Shown: positions 1-9,133 of the stretch, piece after piece
How the letters are laid out: each line of letters starts with the position of its first letter
How positions within the stretch are numbered: the first letter of the stretch is position 1
NCBI RefSeq assembly: GCF_038443385.1
Contig: NZ_CP151726.1
Span: forward strand, 3,968,001 to 4,032,000
DNA length: 64,000 nt
Reading direction: 5' to 3'
Origin: Stieleria varia
GTDB taxonomy: Bacteria; Planctomycetota; Planctomycetia; Pirellulales; Pirellulaceae
The notes under the pieces: model-generated
What the model was told of the DNA's origin: nothing
What the model saw: the letters and a program-made list of their open reading frames with translations, nothing else
Database searches by the model: none
Position numbers and translations under genes: made by a program

Positions 1-1378
1 GTAGAACCTGACACTGATCCGCCCAGTAGCACGCCGCCCAATGGGCGGCGAAAAAGTCTCGAATGGTCACATCAGACATTCTTACGTCGACAACTTCATC
101 GGGACGTTCGATACTGGTTGTCTCGCTGTAGAAATGGAATTGAATCGATTCGGAATCGATCTGAGCAAGATCGAGTAGCTCCTTCTCAAAGTCGATTCCG
201 AGCTCCTTCAAAACAGCGATGAATCCGAATTCCTCCATGTAGTCAAAGAAATTTCTCGCCGAGTCACTTGTGATCGAGGGCACGCAGTCAACCGGATCTT
301 CTTTCCAGGTAATCATTGCGAACGCCACAGCCGAAACGATTGGAATCACGTGGGATCGCTTCAGATACCGGAGTTCTGAATCTTTGGTAGAGTTTCGAAA
401 GTTGGCGATGACCGTTTCATTCATGGAGTACCAATACAAGTCGGAAGCGGTCTGCATGTGCGCGAGCTCACCGGGTTTCAACTCACGAATGATATTGAGT
501 GTCCGCGGCAGCCGAATCTCCTCGGCATCCATTCGCTTGAGCGCATCCAATTTCTTCTTGCCCTCGGTCGTCCCTCCTTCCGCTGACAGGTATTCATCCG
601 CTTGATCGCGAGAGAATTTTTCGACTTTACAGAACGTCCAAACGGGAATTTGCCTCATTTCCTCGTCCTGCAACTCTTTCGGTGCATCCTTCAATTCGCC
701 GAGCTGCAGTTCATCCCAGACGCGTTTGATCGCATAGGGCCGGCCGGCAATGACGAGGCGAATGCCAGGAAAGTAGTCGGTGACAAAGGAGTTCAGAGCC
801 GCTGCCCGTTTCTCTGCTTCCTGGCGGTTCAATTGGTCAAAGGCGTCAACGATCAGAGTCAGGCTGCCCGTTCTTAATGCATGAAAGAGCTGCTGTTCGA
901 TCTCTGGATCAGACGGGAACCGCCAAGTTGCTCGATAATGCTTTTCTCGGATGGCTCCGTACTGCGCCAGTAGCTTTTCGAATAAGGTCGAATGCGAAGT
1001 GTGGCTTGGTCCGGATCGATGAGCAAACTGCTCGGCACTCTCAGGGAGTTGGCGCAGTTCAAATCGCAGGGCGATATGACCTGGTTCGGCATTCTCGGTT
1101 GCAACTTCGAGCTCTTCCAGCAACTTGGACTTCCCCACGCCGCCTTCCACAGTGACACACAGACGGCGAATACTCAGGTCTTGAAGAAATGCATGTCGGT
1201 TTGGCTCATCTGGCCAAAGACTCGGATCATATCGCAGCACAGGTTCAGATTGCCCGTTTGGGTCCTGTGTTGGGTTAGAACCCAATGCGTCGATGTAATC
1301 TTTCAGTGGGCATGCGTTCTTGGCTGGAAAAGCCAACCGGCACAGACGCTGATCACGAATGAATTTTCCGAACTTCAT
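1..1378 (-). CDS. NACHT/STAND-like P-loop NTPase, partial (3' end outside window)
   Basis: The gene reads leftward off the window edge, so about 459 residues are visible and the C-terminus is missing. The ATG at 1378 gives MKFGKFIRDQRL, with a variant (FIRDQR) of the F-I/V-ADQR motif seen in the other NTPases of this window. Walker A is EGGVGKS (residues 78-84). Walker B lies in LTLIVDAFDQL. Further on are a hydrophobic helix with ITWKEDP and the motif RDFFAAHWA, which matches RDFFAA-W-M in the NTPases at 3553-6168 and 12124-14475 and resembles the helical region after NACHT domains. Proteins of this architecture are usually oligomerising switches with a variable C-terminal output; the output here cannot be seen. 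The only nearby upstream gene on the same strand is the one at 1522-1932, so the two may be co-transcribed. Confidence 0.85.
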   Translation of the reverse strand, partial: MKFGKFIRDQRLCRLAFPAKNACPLKDYIDALGSNPTQDPNGQSEPVLRYDPSLWPDEPNRHAFLQDLSIRRLCVTVEGGVGKSKLLEELEVATENAEPGHIALRFELRQLPESAEQFAHRSGPSHTSHSTLFEKLLAQYGAIREKHYRATWRFPSDPEIEQQLFHALRTGSLTLIVDAFDQLNRQEAEKRAAALNSFVTDYFPGIRLVIAGRPYAIKRVWDELQLGELKDAPKELQDEEMRQIPVWTFCKVEKFSRDQADEYLSAEGGTTEGKKKLDALKRMDAEEIRLPRTLNIIRELKPGELAHMQTASDLYWYSMNETVIANFRNSTKDSELRYLKRSHVIPIVSAVAFAMITWKEDPVDCVPSITSDSARNFFDYMEEFGFIAVLKELGIDFEKELLDLAQIDSESIQFHFYSETTSIERPDEVVDVRMSDVTIRDFFAAHWAACYWADQCQVL

Positions 1379-1521
1379 GAACTGTGAAATCAATGCGGGG
1401 GGGCGATGCGTTTTGAGGCATTCTAGCCGAACATGGTTCACGCGTAGCAGTTGCGGTGATCAGGCCATCCAAGACGGAAATGCCCCGTCAGGGCGGGAAA
1501 GTGTTTGCCTGGGCAGAGTGA

Positions 1522-1932
1522 TCATTGAATCGCTCTGTGCCCTAGAAATGCAACGGCGGCGACTGTTCCAATCGCCTCTTCCAATACCCTTGCCAGAATT
1601 TCACAGTCTTGGGCTACCGGGACAACCGAAAGTGCGATTTCGAAGTAAACATCAACGTCCCCCACGAACTTGCCGAGTCGACGTCGTTCGTTCGCTGACA
1701 TGAGTCTCGATAGCCAACGACAACGTTGTTCGGTACTCAAGTCGGCGAGTTCCAGTATCGGTCCAACCCGCAACAGCACGACTTCTTCGGTGGGAGAAAC
1801 TTGAATGTCGATCGTGCAATCATTCTCGGTGGTCACCAGCCAATGCGACCATTCCTCTTCATCGGTTTCCCGCCGAAAGAACGAGACGCCGAGTCGATCC
1901 AGTAGTTCGTCAAGTGCAACGGTCGGCGACAT
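1522..1932 (-). CDS. Small hypothetical protein, possibly YbjN/secretion-chaperone-like fold
   Basis: A protein of about 136 residues if started at the ATG at 1932 (MSPTVALDELLDRLGV). The open frame extends to a GTG at 2007, but that extension reads like intergenic sequence and abuts a repeat, so I prefer 1932. No clear Shine-Dalgarno supports either start. The pattern of an N-terminal amphipathic helix, strands with DCTIDIQVSPTEEVVLLRVG, and a helical end resembles YbjN or type III chaperone-like small proteins. That is a fold-level guess, not a family assignment. It lies 143 bp upstream of the NTPase gene at 1-1378 on the same strand and could be its partner. Confidence 0.6.
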   Translation of the reverse strand: MSPTVALDELLDRLGVSFFRRETDEEEWSHWLVTTENDCTIDIQVSPTEEVVLLRVGPILELADLSTEQRCRWLSRLMSANERRRLGKFVGDVDVYFEIALSVVPVAQDCEILARVLEEAIGTVAAVAFLGHRAIQ

Positions 1933-2005
1933 TTGAGACCACGATGAGTTGATGGAACGACAAGCAAGGAAGCCCGCCACTGAGTGAACGGCTCGACACA
2001 ACATC

Positions 2006-2314
2006 ACTCTCCCTCCGGGAGAGTCGGCCTCTCAGGGCCGGAGAGGGTTTACGACAGAAGCCCTCCCCGGCCGCTTAGGCGTCCGACCCTCCCGGAGGGA
2101 GGGTGAAGTCGTGAGTCACCCTCCCAGTGGAGCGTTTGGGAGGGTCGGGAATCGAGCCTTCAGCGAGATTCCCGGGGAGGGCTTGTTGATGCTTGTTTCC
2201 GTTGGATGCGAGTGAACGATCATGTTTGGAGCAGTTGATTGCGGAACGCAAAGCGGATGGGCGGTCGTGGAAAGCCCTCCCCGGCCGCTAGCGCGTCCGA
2301 CCCTCCCGGAGGGT
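2006..2314. repeat. Cluster of four nested-hairpin (REP-like) repeats
   Basis: Four related elements lie at about 2006-2048, 2060-2104, 2118-2182 and 2274-2314. Each has the plan CCCTCCC-n-GGGAGGGTCGG, a short spacer, then CCGG(G)GAGGG, so the last arm can pair with the first as an alternative fold. Short open frames here (HPPSGRVG and similar) are artefacts of the repeat. The rest of 2008-2558 holds nothing I recognise. Confidence 0.85.
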
Positions 2315-2558
2315 GAGTGATGTCGTGGGGGGGGCGGAGTGACCAAAGCCCTGTCCGAATGCTGCTCTGCCCGAGCAAATAAGGCAGCCAGTTGCGAGAC
2401 GTTGTGAAAAAAGAGAAACACAACCAGAGCATCTCGTCCTGCGTTTCAGAAAATCATCCTCAGTCGTCACTCCTGGCTGCCTTCTTGCCATTCAGAGCGA
2501 CCGATGGGATTTCCTCGTCGGGCTCATTCAACCATTCGTGACACGAGGACTCCGACCG

Positions 2559-3146
2559 ATGAAAAAGACACTCATTGCATTGCTGACGATTTACTGCTTT
2601 CTGATTGGATACAGTTCCGCTGCAATCAGCCAAGATCTGTGCACAATCGTGTTCGAAGACAACTCCATCGTGATAGGCGGCGACCCGGTGCAGTGCGACT
2701 TGTACTACATCCTGCTGGGTGACGACGGTGGACTTCGAACCGGTGACATGTTGCAGTTGACTCGGCGTCATGACCTTCCGAACAAGTACTTTCTCGCGAA
2801 GGCTCGCTTCAAACTGGACGACGCTGCACAGCGAATCACGATCCACTGGAGAGCTGATGAGGGCGAGAAGATGGGTGCAGTCGAGCAAGGCAGATTCACA
2901 TCGCGAGTGGGACCGACTGGTTCGCGGTACTACACAATCACGCGTCACTCAGGAGATCAATCTCAGGAGGGGCTCCAACTTCGCGTTCGCCAAGTCGATT
3001 TTGAACTGCTACCGAACTGGGCGCGTCAGGCTTGCCTTCCATCGATCCTCGCCAAACTGACGCCGGAGCAGCAGTACGAGTACCACAAGCACCAGGCCGA
3101 AAGCATCCGGATGATCGGCAAGATTGCCGAGGAGTACTTCAAGTAA
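2559..3146 (+). CDS. Secreted hypothetical protein
   Basis: A 195-residue protein starting at the ATG at 2559. GAGGA lies about 10 bases upstream, which favours this start over the in-frame codon at 2538. The N-terminus MKKTLIALLTIYCFLIG, followed by SSAAISQ, is a convincing Sec signal peptide, so the mature protein is probably periplasmic or outside the cell. The rest alternates short strands and charged loops and ends in a helix (EQQYEYHKHQAESIRMIGKI). I recognise no family or catalytic motif. It stands alone between two repeat clusters, in the opposite orientation to both flanking NTPase genes, so no functional link can be argued. Confidence 0.75.
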   Translation: MKKTLIALLTIYCFLIGYSSAAISQDLCTIVFEDNSIVIGGDPVQCDLYYILLGDDGGLRTGDMLQLTRRHDLPNKYFLAKARFKLDDAAQRITIHWRADEGEKMGAVEQGRFTSRVGPTGSRYYTITRHSGDQSQEGLQLRVRQVDFELLPNWARQACLPSILAKLTPEQQYEYHKHQAESIRMIGKIAEEYFK

Positions 3147-3161
3147 CAAAATCTATGGTTC

Positions 3162-3358
3162 ACTCTCCCTCTGGGAGAGTCGGCCTCTCAGGGGCGGAGA
3201 GGGTGGAAACGACCAGACGCTTGCGGATGATTCTGTGGTGGAATTCGTAGGGTTTCTGTCTCCACGGATTGACTACAAAATCGATCATGTCTCTGTTGAC
3301 CGTGCATCTCAGGCCCTCCCCGGGCCTGAGAGCCCGACCCTCCCGCACGCGGGAGGGT
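3162..3358. repeat. Two REP-like nested hairpins
   Basis: One element of the CTCTCCC/GGGAGAG subtype lies at about 3162-3206. One of the CCCTCCC/GGGAGGG subtype lies at about 3312-3358, in the opposite orientation to the copy at 9957. The space from 3359 to 3552 contains nothing else I recognise. Confidence 0.8.
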
Positions 3359-3552
3359 AATGTGCTGGATAAGCCCGGCGCTCGACTTGAGCATTGCCAA
3401 GCGTAGTTAAGTATTCGCTACGGGCTTGCAGATTCAACAGACAACAAAGGCGTTCCGCCCGCGGCACCTGCGAGAAAACCAAATTTCTCGCGCGCCTCAC
3501 TTCGTTCGTCGTCCTGCTCTCAATTCAGCCGTGCTCGCCTTCGGCGAAAGGG

Positions 3553-6168
3553 TTAAGGGTAATGAGCCCTGGCAACACGACACCCGCTGCTGCCAACCGA
3601 GTAGGATGGACCGAGGCGACTGCGAAAGGAACAACGCGCGTCGAACGATCCGTTGCCGAACGAGCCACCACGCAACACGCGGGCAACGGGATAATCGCCT
3701 GTCGGTTTGCCTGAGCCCCAGTCGATCTCCTCTGACTCGTAGCGGTTCATGCACCACTCCCATACGTTGCCAAGCGTGTCGTACAAACCGAAGTCGTTCC
3801 TAGTCTTCTGTCCGACGCTGTGTGCATGCTCTCCTATCTTACGCGACGCCGTGCCAGAGTCCTCCGCCTCCGAACTGTTCTCGTCAATCCAAGCGTGATC
3901 CCCTAGCTTTGTTTTTTCGTCGCCCCAGTAGTACCTCGACGTGCCTCCCGACGGGTTGCGAGATTCCGCACGACTCGAATACTCCCAGATCCATTCGTTC
4001 GGCAGCATGCTGTGGCTCCAGATGCTGAAAACCATCGAGTCATACCAACTCAGATTAACAACAGGACCACGGGGGTAGGGACTCCAATCGGTGTACTTAC
4101 CGAAGCGACTGCTGTGATGTTCGTCGAAAAGGTCGTAAAGGCGATTTGTGACCGCATAGGCGCACAGCGTGAATCGATACGGCAAGGTGTAGTCTCGCTC
4201 GACATTGTTTTTCTCCCCCGCACGACCAACTCGTACTTGTTTTCCCGCCAACGAGTTACAGTCACGCATTGCAGTTTCCAAATCCTCGTTTGTAATGGTC
4301 AATGCGTTGGGATCAGTCTTTCGCAGCATGACGTACTCCCGAAGGTAGCCACCGACCACTACCCATGCGTACCTGTCTCGCATGGTCACACCGCTTGGCA
4401 AATCACCCGGCTGATCTAGATAAAAGTAATGCTGCGCCGCGGTCGTCGCCCACATCAAGTCCTCGTCCGACCACGACGCGGTGGTCAAGAACCCTGCTCG
4501 ACGCAAAAGGTTTGCCCAGCATCGATACATCAACTCCGTGGGCCGACCGCTACGGTGCCACTCTTCATCCGGACGCTGGTACAAAGGACGTATCAAATGC
4601 AACCAACGTTGATTGGACAGTTTTCCCTGTAAAGCAAACGCCTCGCTCGGCATGCCGCAAACCATCCGCCATGCCTCCGCGATGCTCGTGTCTCGAGCGT
4701 CACGTGCCTGATCGATCCGCTCATGAAACCAGGCTCGCTCTTGGTCACTGGCACCATTGACCATCCACAGCGCCGCGAAAAAATCTCGCTGAGTCACATT
4801 TCTCCACTCGAGTCGCTTGGGGTCCTGAGATCGAAAGAATGAGCACTCCAAGTAGCTCGTGTTCAGCCGAACCAGTTCACGAATCTGATCCTTCGTAAGT
4901 GAAAGTCGTTCGATTTGTTTCAGATCAGACCATTCGGAATGGATTCGACTCAGACGATCACAGACACGGCGGTACAGCTCCTGAATGTCGACCACGTGTT
5001 CGATCGACTCGGAGGTCTTTGTCGAATCGCTCTCGACAGGTATCGGGATCGATTCATTCAAATCGCTCGGCAGTCCATCGTTGTCGTCAGTGAAATGTGG
5101 ATCTCGATTCCACATCAGAATCGTCACACCGATGGCGGCAAGCAAAATTAGCAATTGTTCCTTAGTCATCCATGACGGAAACTTCCCGCCTTCCTTGATG
5201 GAATCCATCTCCAGCGATTTTTGAATTCCATGCCAGTAGACATCGGCCAGCGACCGAAGTGTTGCGAATGTTTCGATGTCTAGCGACCGCAAGACCTCGA
5301 TCGTTCGTCCCGAAAACTGAACCTCGCCTTGCAGAAACCGCAGCTGATCATGTCGTTCGGGCCCCAACGCCCGCCGAACTTGCCCGTCGTCGAACAAGTC
5401 CGTTAAGGCAAATTTCCAATCCGACGACGCATCGCTTTCTTTGCCCGAGCGTGAAAACAATGTCTGCCACAGAATCTGGGTGATCGCATTGGGGCGTCCA
5501 CCAACGACACAATGGGCTCGAGGGAATTGTCGGAGAAACTCTCGTAGCTGTTTTGCCTTGGCGATGCCCGGTTTTTCCGGAACCTCGTCCAATCCATCAA
5601 CGGCGAGGATTAACTGACCGCAACGTAACAAAGCGAGAACCCAATCCCTGATTGCGTCTTCATCACCGATACGTCTTGGCAAATGCTGAAAGCCCTGTTT
5701 TCTGGCACCGGCGAACTGCGTTTTCAAACGCTGGACAAAGAACGAATGTCGCTTTCCATCGTGAGGCAGATCGACGTAGGACTCCCAGTCATCGGGCAGG
5801 TCACTGAAATGAGTCCAGATGACAACTTGACTCCCTGTCGCCGCCCCGGCCGCCGCATCCAACTGCTCCAACGCCATCGATTTTCCTATACCCGCTGCCG
5901 CAGTGACGCACAGCAATCGTCGTTGCCCTGACGACGAGTCGCCGCCCAGAAAGCTCAGTCTTTCTCGGACGGGCAAAGGTTCCCATCGCGACTCGTTTCG
6001 ATCCTTCCGTGGATTGTCTTCTTCACCGTCCATTCCACGCTGCGGCAACGCATTGACCCGCAGCAGGGGCAACGCTTCGCCTCGGTCTTCCGGTCTGAAA
6101 CGTAATCGCAGCAACCGCTGATCGGCGATGAACGGGGAGCGGGATGGTTGATCTGGGACCGCGGTCAA
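3553..6168 (-). CDS. NACHT/STAND-like NTPase fused to a C-terminal formylglycine-generating-enzyme (FGE-sulfatase) domain
   Basis: An 871-residue protein. The shared tag SPFIADQRLLRLRF is at residues 11-24, Walker A (AAAGIGKS) at 90-97, and a NACHT-style Walker B (LILAVDGLDEV) at 186-196. The segment LLAAIGVTILMWNRDPH (about 342-358) and RDFFAALWM (461-469) are conserved with the sister NTPases. Residues about 645-871 form an FGE/SUMF1-type domain: PVVNLSWYD, WEYSSRA, NDFGLYDTLGNVWEWC and VLRGGSF. In conflict-type systems this fold often acts as a recognition or scaffold module, and that use is inferred here. The first usable codon is TTG at 6168. The frame stays open and coding-like for some 40 codons above it without ATG or GTG, so the start is uncertain. 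The domain ends SGCRVAR where GFRVAR is usual. Confidence 0.88.
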   Translation of the reverse strand: MTAVPDQPSRSPFIADQRLLRLRFRPEDRGEALPLLRVNALPQRGMDGEEDNPRKDRNESRWEPLPVRERLSFLGGDSSSGQRRLLCVTAAAGIGKSMALEQLDAAAGAATGSQVVIWTHFSDLPDDWESYVDLPHDGKRHSFFVQRLKTQFAGARKQGFQHLPRRIGDEDAIRDWVLALLRCGQLILAVDGLDEVPEKPGIAKAKQLREFLRQFPRAHCVVGGRPNAITQILWQTLFSRSGKESDASSDWKFALTDLFDDGQVRRALGPERHDQLRFLQGEVQFSGRTIEVLRSLDIETFATLRSLADVYWHGIQKSLEMDSIKEGGKFPSWMTKEQLLILLAAIGVTILMWNRDPHFTDDNDGLPSDLNESIPIPVESDSTKTSESIEHVVDIQELYRRVCDRLSRIHSEWSDLKQIERLSLTKDQIRELVRLNTSYLECSFFRSQDPKRLEWRNVTQRDFFAALWMVNGASDQERAWFHERIDQARDARDTSIAEAWRMVCGMPSEAFALQGKLSNQRWLHLIRPLYQRPDEEWHRSGRPTELMYRCWANLLRRAGFLTTASWSDEDLMWATTAAQHYFYLDQPGDLPSGVTMRDRYAWVVVGGYLREYVMLRKTDPNALTITNEDLETAMRDCNSLAGKQVRVGRAGEKNNVERDYTLPYRFTLCAYAVTNRLYDLFDEHHSSRFGKYTDWSPYPRGPVVNLSWYDSMVFSIWSHSMLPNEWIWEYSSRAESRNPSGGTSRYYWGDEKTKLGDHAWIDENSSEAEDSGTASRKIGEHAHSVGQKTRNDFGLYDTLGNVWEWCMNRYESEEIDWGSGKPTGDYPVARVLRGGSFGNGSFDARCSFRSRLGPSYSVGSSGCRVARAHYP

Positions 6169-6298
6169 GGGAACATTCGCTGGATCGGGTGGGCTACCGG
6201 AATCTGGAAGAAACGAATTTAGCAGAATCCCAACATCCAGAGGGCCATGGTTGGCGGTTTCAAAACGTCAGGTGCGTTATGCCCTGAGCGTATTGATC

Positions 6299-6770
6299 AC
6301 TCTCCCTCTGGGAGAGTCGGCTTCTCAGGGGCGGAGAGGGCTTAGCAAGAGCGACAGAATAAGTCCTGTCGATAATCGATTCCCTGCGACTTGAACGTTC
6401 ACGCACGTCCGTTTCTAGCGATCCCGTCATGCCCTCCCCGGAAATCTCGCTGAAGGCTCGATTCCCGACCCTCCCAAACGCTTCGCTGGGAGGGTGACTC
6501 ACGACTTCACCCTTTCGATTCGGGAGGGTCGGACGCGGTAGCGGCCGGGGAGGGTTTTCCACGAGCGACGCGACAAGCCCGATTGATATTCGATTGCGAG
6601 CAACTTGATCGTTCACGCTCGTCCAACTCAAACGATCCCCGTCATGCCCTCCCCGGAAATCTCGCTGAAGGCTCGATTCCCGACCCTCCCAGACGCTCCG
6701 CTGGGAGGGTGACTCACGACTTCACCCTCCCGATTCGGGAGGGTCGGACGCGGTAGCGACCGGGGAGGGT
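6299..6770. repeat. Array of five REP-like nested hairpins
   Basis: Elements lie at about 6299-6342, 6431-6496, 6508-6556, 6643-6710 and 6723-6770. Neighbours alternate in orientation, and the pair at 6431-6556 is nearly duplicated at 6643-6770 together with the spacer, a segmental duplication of roughly 210 bp. Open frames here are repeat artefacts. Confidence 0.85.
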
Positions 6771-7469
6771 TTTCCACGAGCGACAGAAGAAGCCCGGTCG
6801 ACAATCGGCGATACCGCGGCGAATTTTCTGGGCTCGCTCGCGAATTGGCTGGCTTCTGAAGGGCGTCCATCCATGTCCTCTGTAATAGGTGATGCCCATG
6901 TCAAAGCGAGAGGAGTTCGAACAGTGGCTCGAAGACAACTTTGAGCGTCAAACGTGGCAGTTCCCCGGATCGTCGTCCTACACCGTGTACCGGGCAAAGC
7001 CCGCGTCGGCCCGTGAAGCGGATCGAACTCATCGTGTCCCGCGTCCAGGTTGGTGGTCTGGGCTCGTGACCGTCCTGAGTTCTTTTTTGTAGGATGAGAT
7101 CGCGGCTTGAACATTTCAGCGGCTGGGCTTGCTTTTCCGGCAAACACAGCCGCCGTGGGGTGATTTCGGACGCCAATCAACGCTTTGAACCAATTGTTTG
7201 ATTTCTTGGTCCGCAGGAATCCCTCCCGGCCATTGCCGCGCATCCGAGCACGAACCCGTGAAAAGGGGAGCAAGACGGCGTGCTCTACGTGATCCGCATG
7301 CTTTATCGCTATTTTCTTGTTTTTTTTAACGCGCAACCAATGTGGCTGCCTTCTGGATAGTGAACCCGTAAATTGGCGTTTCTATGGCGCCATCCTCGCA
7401 CCGGACTAGCCCAGCAAAATTGGTGCAAAATCTGTCCTGCAGAGTACCTTAACCGAGAGATCCAATTTC
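6771..7469. other. Intergenic stretch, possibly a short gene remnant
   Basis: No convincing gene. A plus-strand frame at 6898-7092 begins MSKREEFEQWLEDNFERQTW, which looks coding for some 35 codons and then becomes low-complexity. It may be the 5' remnant of a lost gene. The long minus-strand frame across 6722-7336 runs into the repeats and is judged spurious. Confidence 0.4.
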
Positions 7470-9074
7470 ATGATTCAGCAGCGAGTTCTCGTACCGTACG
7501 GATTCTACCGGGACCGATTCCAAATTCCTCAGTTTTCTAGCAATGAGCTAGTGATGGAGATTGAGTCTCTGGCAAAGGCGATATCCTCGGAAGCTGACGA
7601 GAAAGAAAGAAAGATACTGAAAGCAAGGATATCCGAAATCCGGAAATCCACCGAATTCAAGAAGGCTCAGCAACAGCTCGAAAGAGAACGCGAATTATCG
7701 ATGGAGGGACCACTTGCATTCGTTCCTCACGCAACGGTCCCTGGAAAAATCGAGGAGTGCAAGGTTGGATTTTCAGAGGAGTTTCCGCTTGGGTTGCTCG
7801 TAAGGGGCGACAGGACAGGTCCGTTGAAGGGTGATCTAACCACGCTCAGCAGCGACGACGAACGAATCCACATTCTGGAATTTCGCAACAACGGTGACTT
7901 GTTGGCGGAAGAGTACCCGGCGGAATTTGTATTCGTGGAGCTGATACATGATGAAGAATTCAACCAAAAGCTACTGACCAAGAAGAGTCCGTTACCATTT
8001 GAGCGGTGGATTAAGATTTTCGCCGAGAGATCAAGGGGGCCGGGAAAACGACAACTAAGAATGGTCCAGCGGGAGGTAATCGATCGCGTGATCGCAGACT
8101 TCCTATTCGTCGAGCGTGATCAGACCGGCGAAGTCATTCTGGCGGAAGATGGTTATGCCGCAAAGGGCAAAGGCTACTTTGGAAGAAAACAGGGTGTCCC
8201 GAATCGCCTGCGTTGGCACAGAGAATTGATGCAGGCGTCTCCTGACCAAAGGTCCGTTGAGGGGTTCTTCCTAAATGGATGCATCGAGCCCTTGAAGCGT
8301 GCTTTAACTGAAATGCTTGAGTGGAGTTTGTACGGTGACGGCCCCACATCCAACGGAGGCAACTATCCAAACGAAGAGTACGAACAGAAGTTGCTGCCCG
8401 CAATTCAGGAATCGAGCGGAACTCCAACTCCGTATTTGGGGGAACTGCCAAAAGAAATTTGTATTGCGTGCAAGGCCGAGCTTGATTCGTACTACAACAA
8501 CAAAGAAACGAAGCTACGTAGCGGAAGTCATGCCAAGTACAGGACGCAGATAGCTGAAGACCTTGAAGGAAAAGTGCCACCAGGCGAAGAATGGGAGACA
8601 GCATGCGAAATATCGGTCGTCGCTATTGATGAGTACTTGTACCGCAGACGAGTCACACAGGAAATCAGTAACAAGGAGAAGTATAGAACTGCGATGAAAC
8701 TGAGTGATGTGGATCGCTGGCTAAAGCGTCTTGCCGAAGTCAATCTCACGGAGCGTGATCACAAAATCGTGAAACAACTCTGTTACGATAGAGTTTTGGC
8801 ACCAGTCAAAACTTTGGCCATTTCATGTAGTCACGATGGTGCTCGCCAAGAAGAGACCGATTCCAGAACCGATGCTTGGCTCGACATTTTTGACCGGACA
8901 GATTTGACGTCGCTCGAGCGGGCAAGTCTCTGCGACGTAGTGGAAGGCATTCTTCCAGGTTCCGGCGTGACGGAGGCAGACTTAAACGAACTTGAGCAAT
9001 TGCCGATGAGCCGACGTAACGAAATACTTAACGCCGCAATGACGCGAATCCGAGACTCAAAATTTGATTCCTAA
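7470..9074 (+). CDS. Hypothetical protein, first gene of the plus-strand set
   Basis: A 534-residue protein starting MIQQRVLVPYGFYRDRF, with a GAGAG-type ribosome site about 11 bases upstream. I recognise no family. Visible features are a charged coiled-coil-like helix at about residues 25-75 (rich in E and K), a mixed strand region to about 200, and a helix-rich remainder with no signal peptide or membrane segment, so it is probably cytoplasmic. The bases look less GC-rich than in flanking genes (many AAA, GAA and ATA codons), consistent with a transferred island. It is followed after 59 bp by the gene at 9134 and then by the possible Lon-type and NTPase genes on the same strand. Conserved order elsewhere would suggest it is a sensor or effector of that set. 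Confidence 0.75.
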   Translation: MIQQRVLVPYGFYRDRFQIPQFSSNELVMEIESLAKAISSEADEKERKILKARISEIRKSTEFKKAQQQLERERELSMEGPLAFVPHATVPGKIEECKVGFSEEFPLGLLVRGDRTGPLKGDLTTLSSDDERIHILEFRNNGDLLAEEYPAEFVFVELIHDEEFNQKLLTKKSPLPFERWIKIFAERSRGPGKRQLRMVQREVIDRVIADFLFVERDQTGEVILAEDGYAAKGKGYFGRKQGVPNRLRWHRELMQASPDQRSVEGFFLNGCIEPLKRALTEMLEWSLYGDGPTSNGGNYPNEEYEQKLLPAIQESSGTPTPYLGELPKEICIACKAELDSYYNNKETKLRSGSHAKYRTQIAEDLEGKVPPGEEWETACEISVVAIDEYLYRRRVTQEISNKEKYRTAMKLSDVDRWLKRLAEVNLTERDHKIVKQLCYDRVLAPVKTLAISCSHDGARQEETDSRTDAWLDIFDRTDLTSLERASLCDVVEGILPGSGVTEADLNELEQLPMSRRNEILNAAMTRIRDSKFDS

Positions 9075-9133
9075 ACGTCTGAACAGTCTGAACACACTAG
9101 AGTCTCACTCACCGACAAACGTAAAGCCGAAGA

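Noticed and set aside
6722..7336. 204-codon minus-strand open frame
   Set aside because: Its 3' part is translated repeat sequence and the rest is basic, low-complexity and lacks a ribosome site. It overlaps a more protein-like plus-strand scrap.
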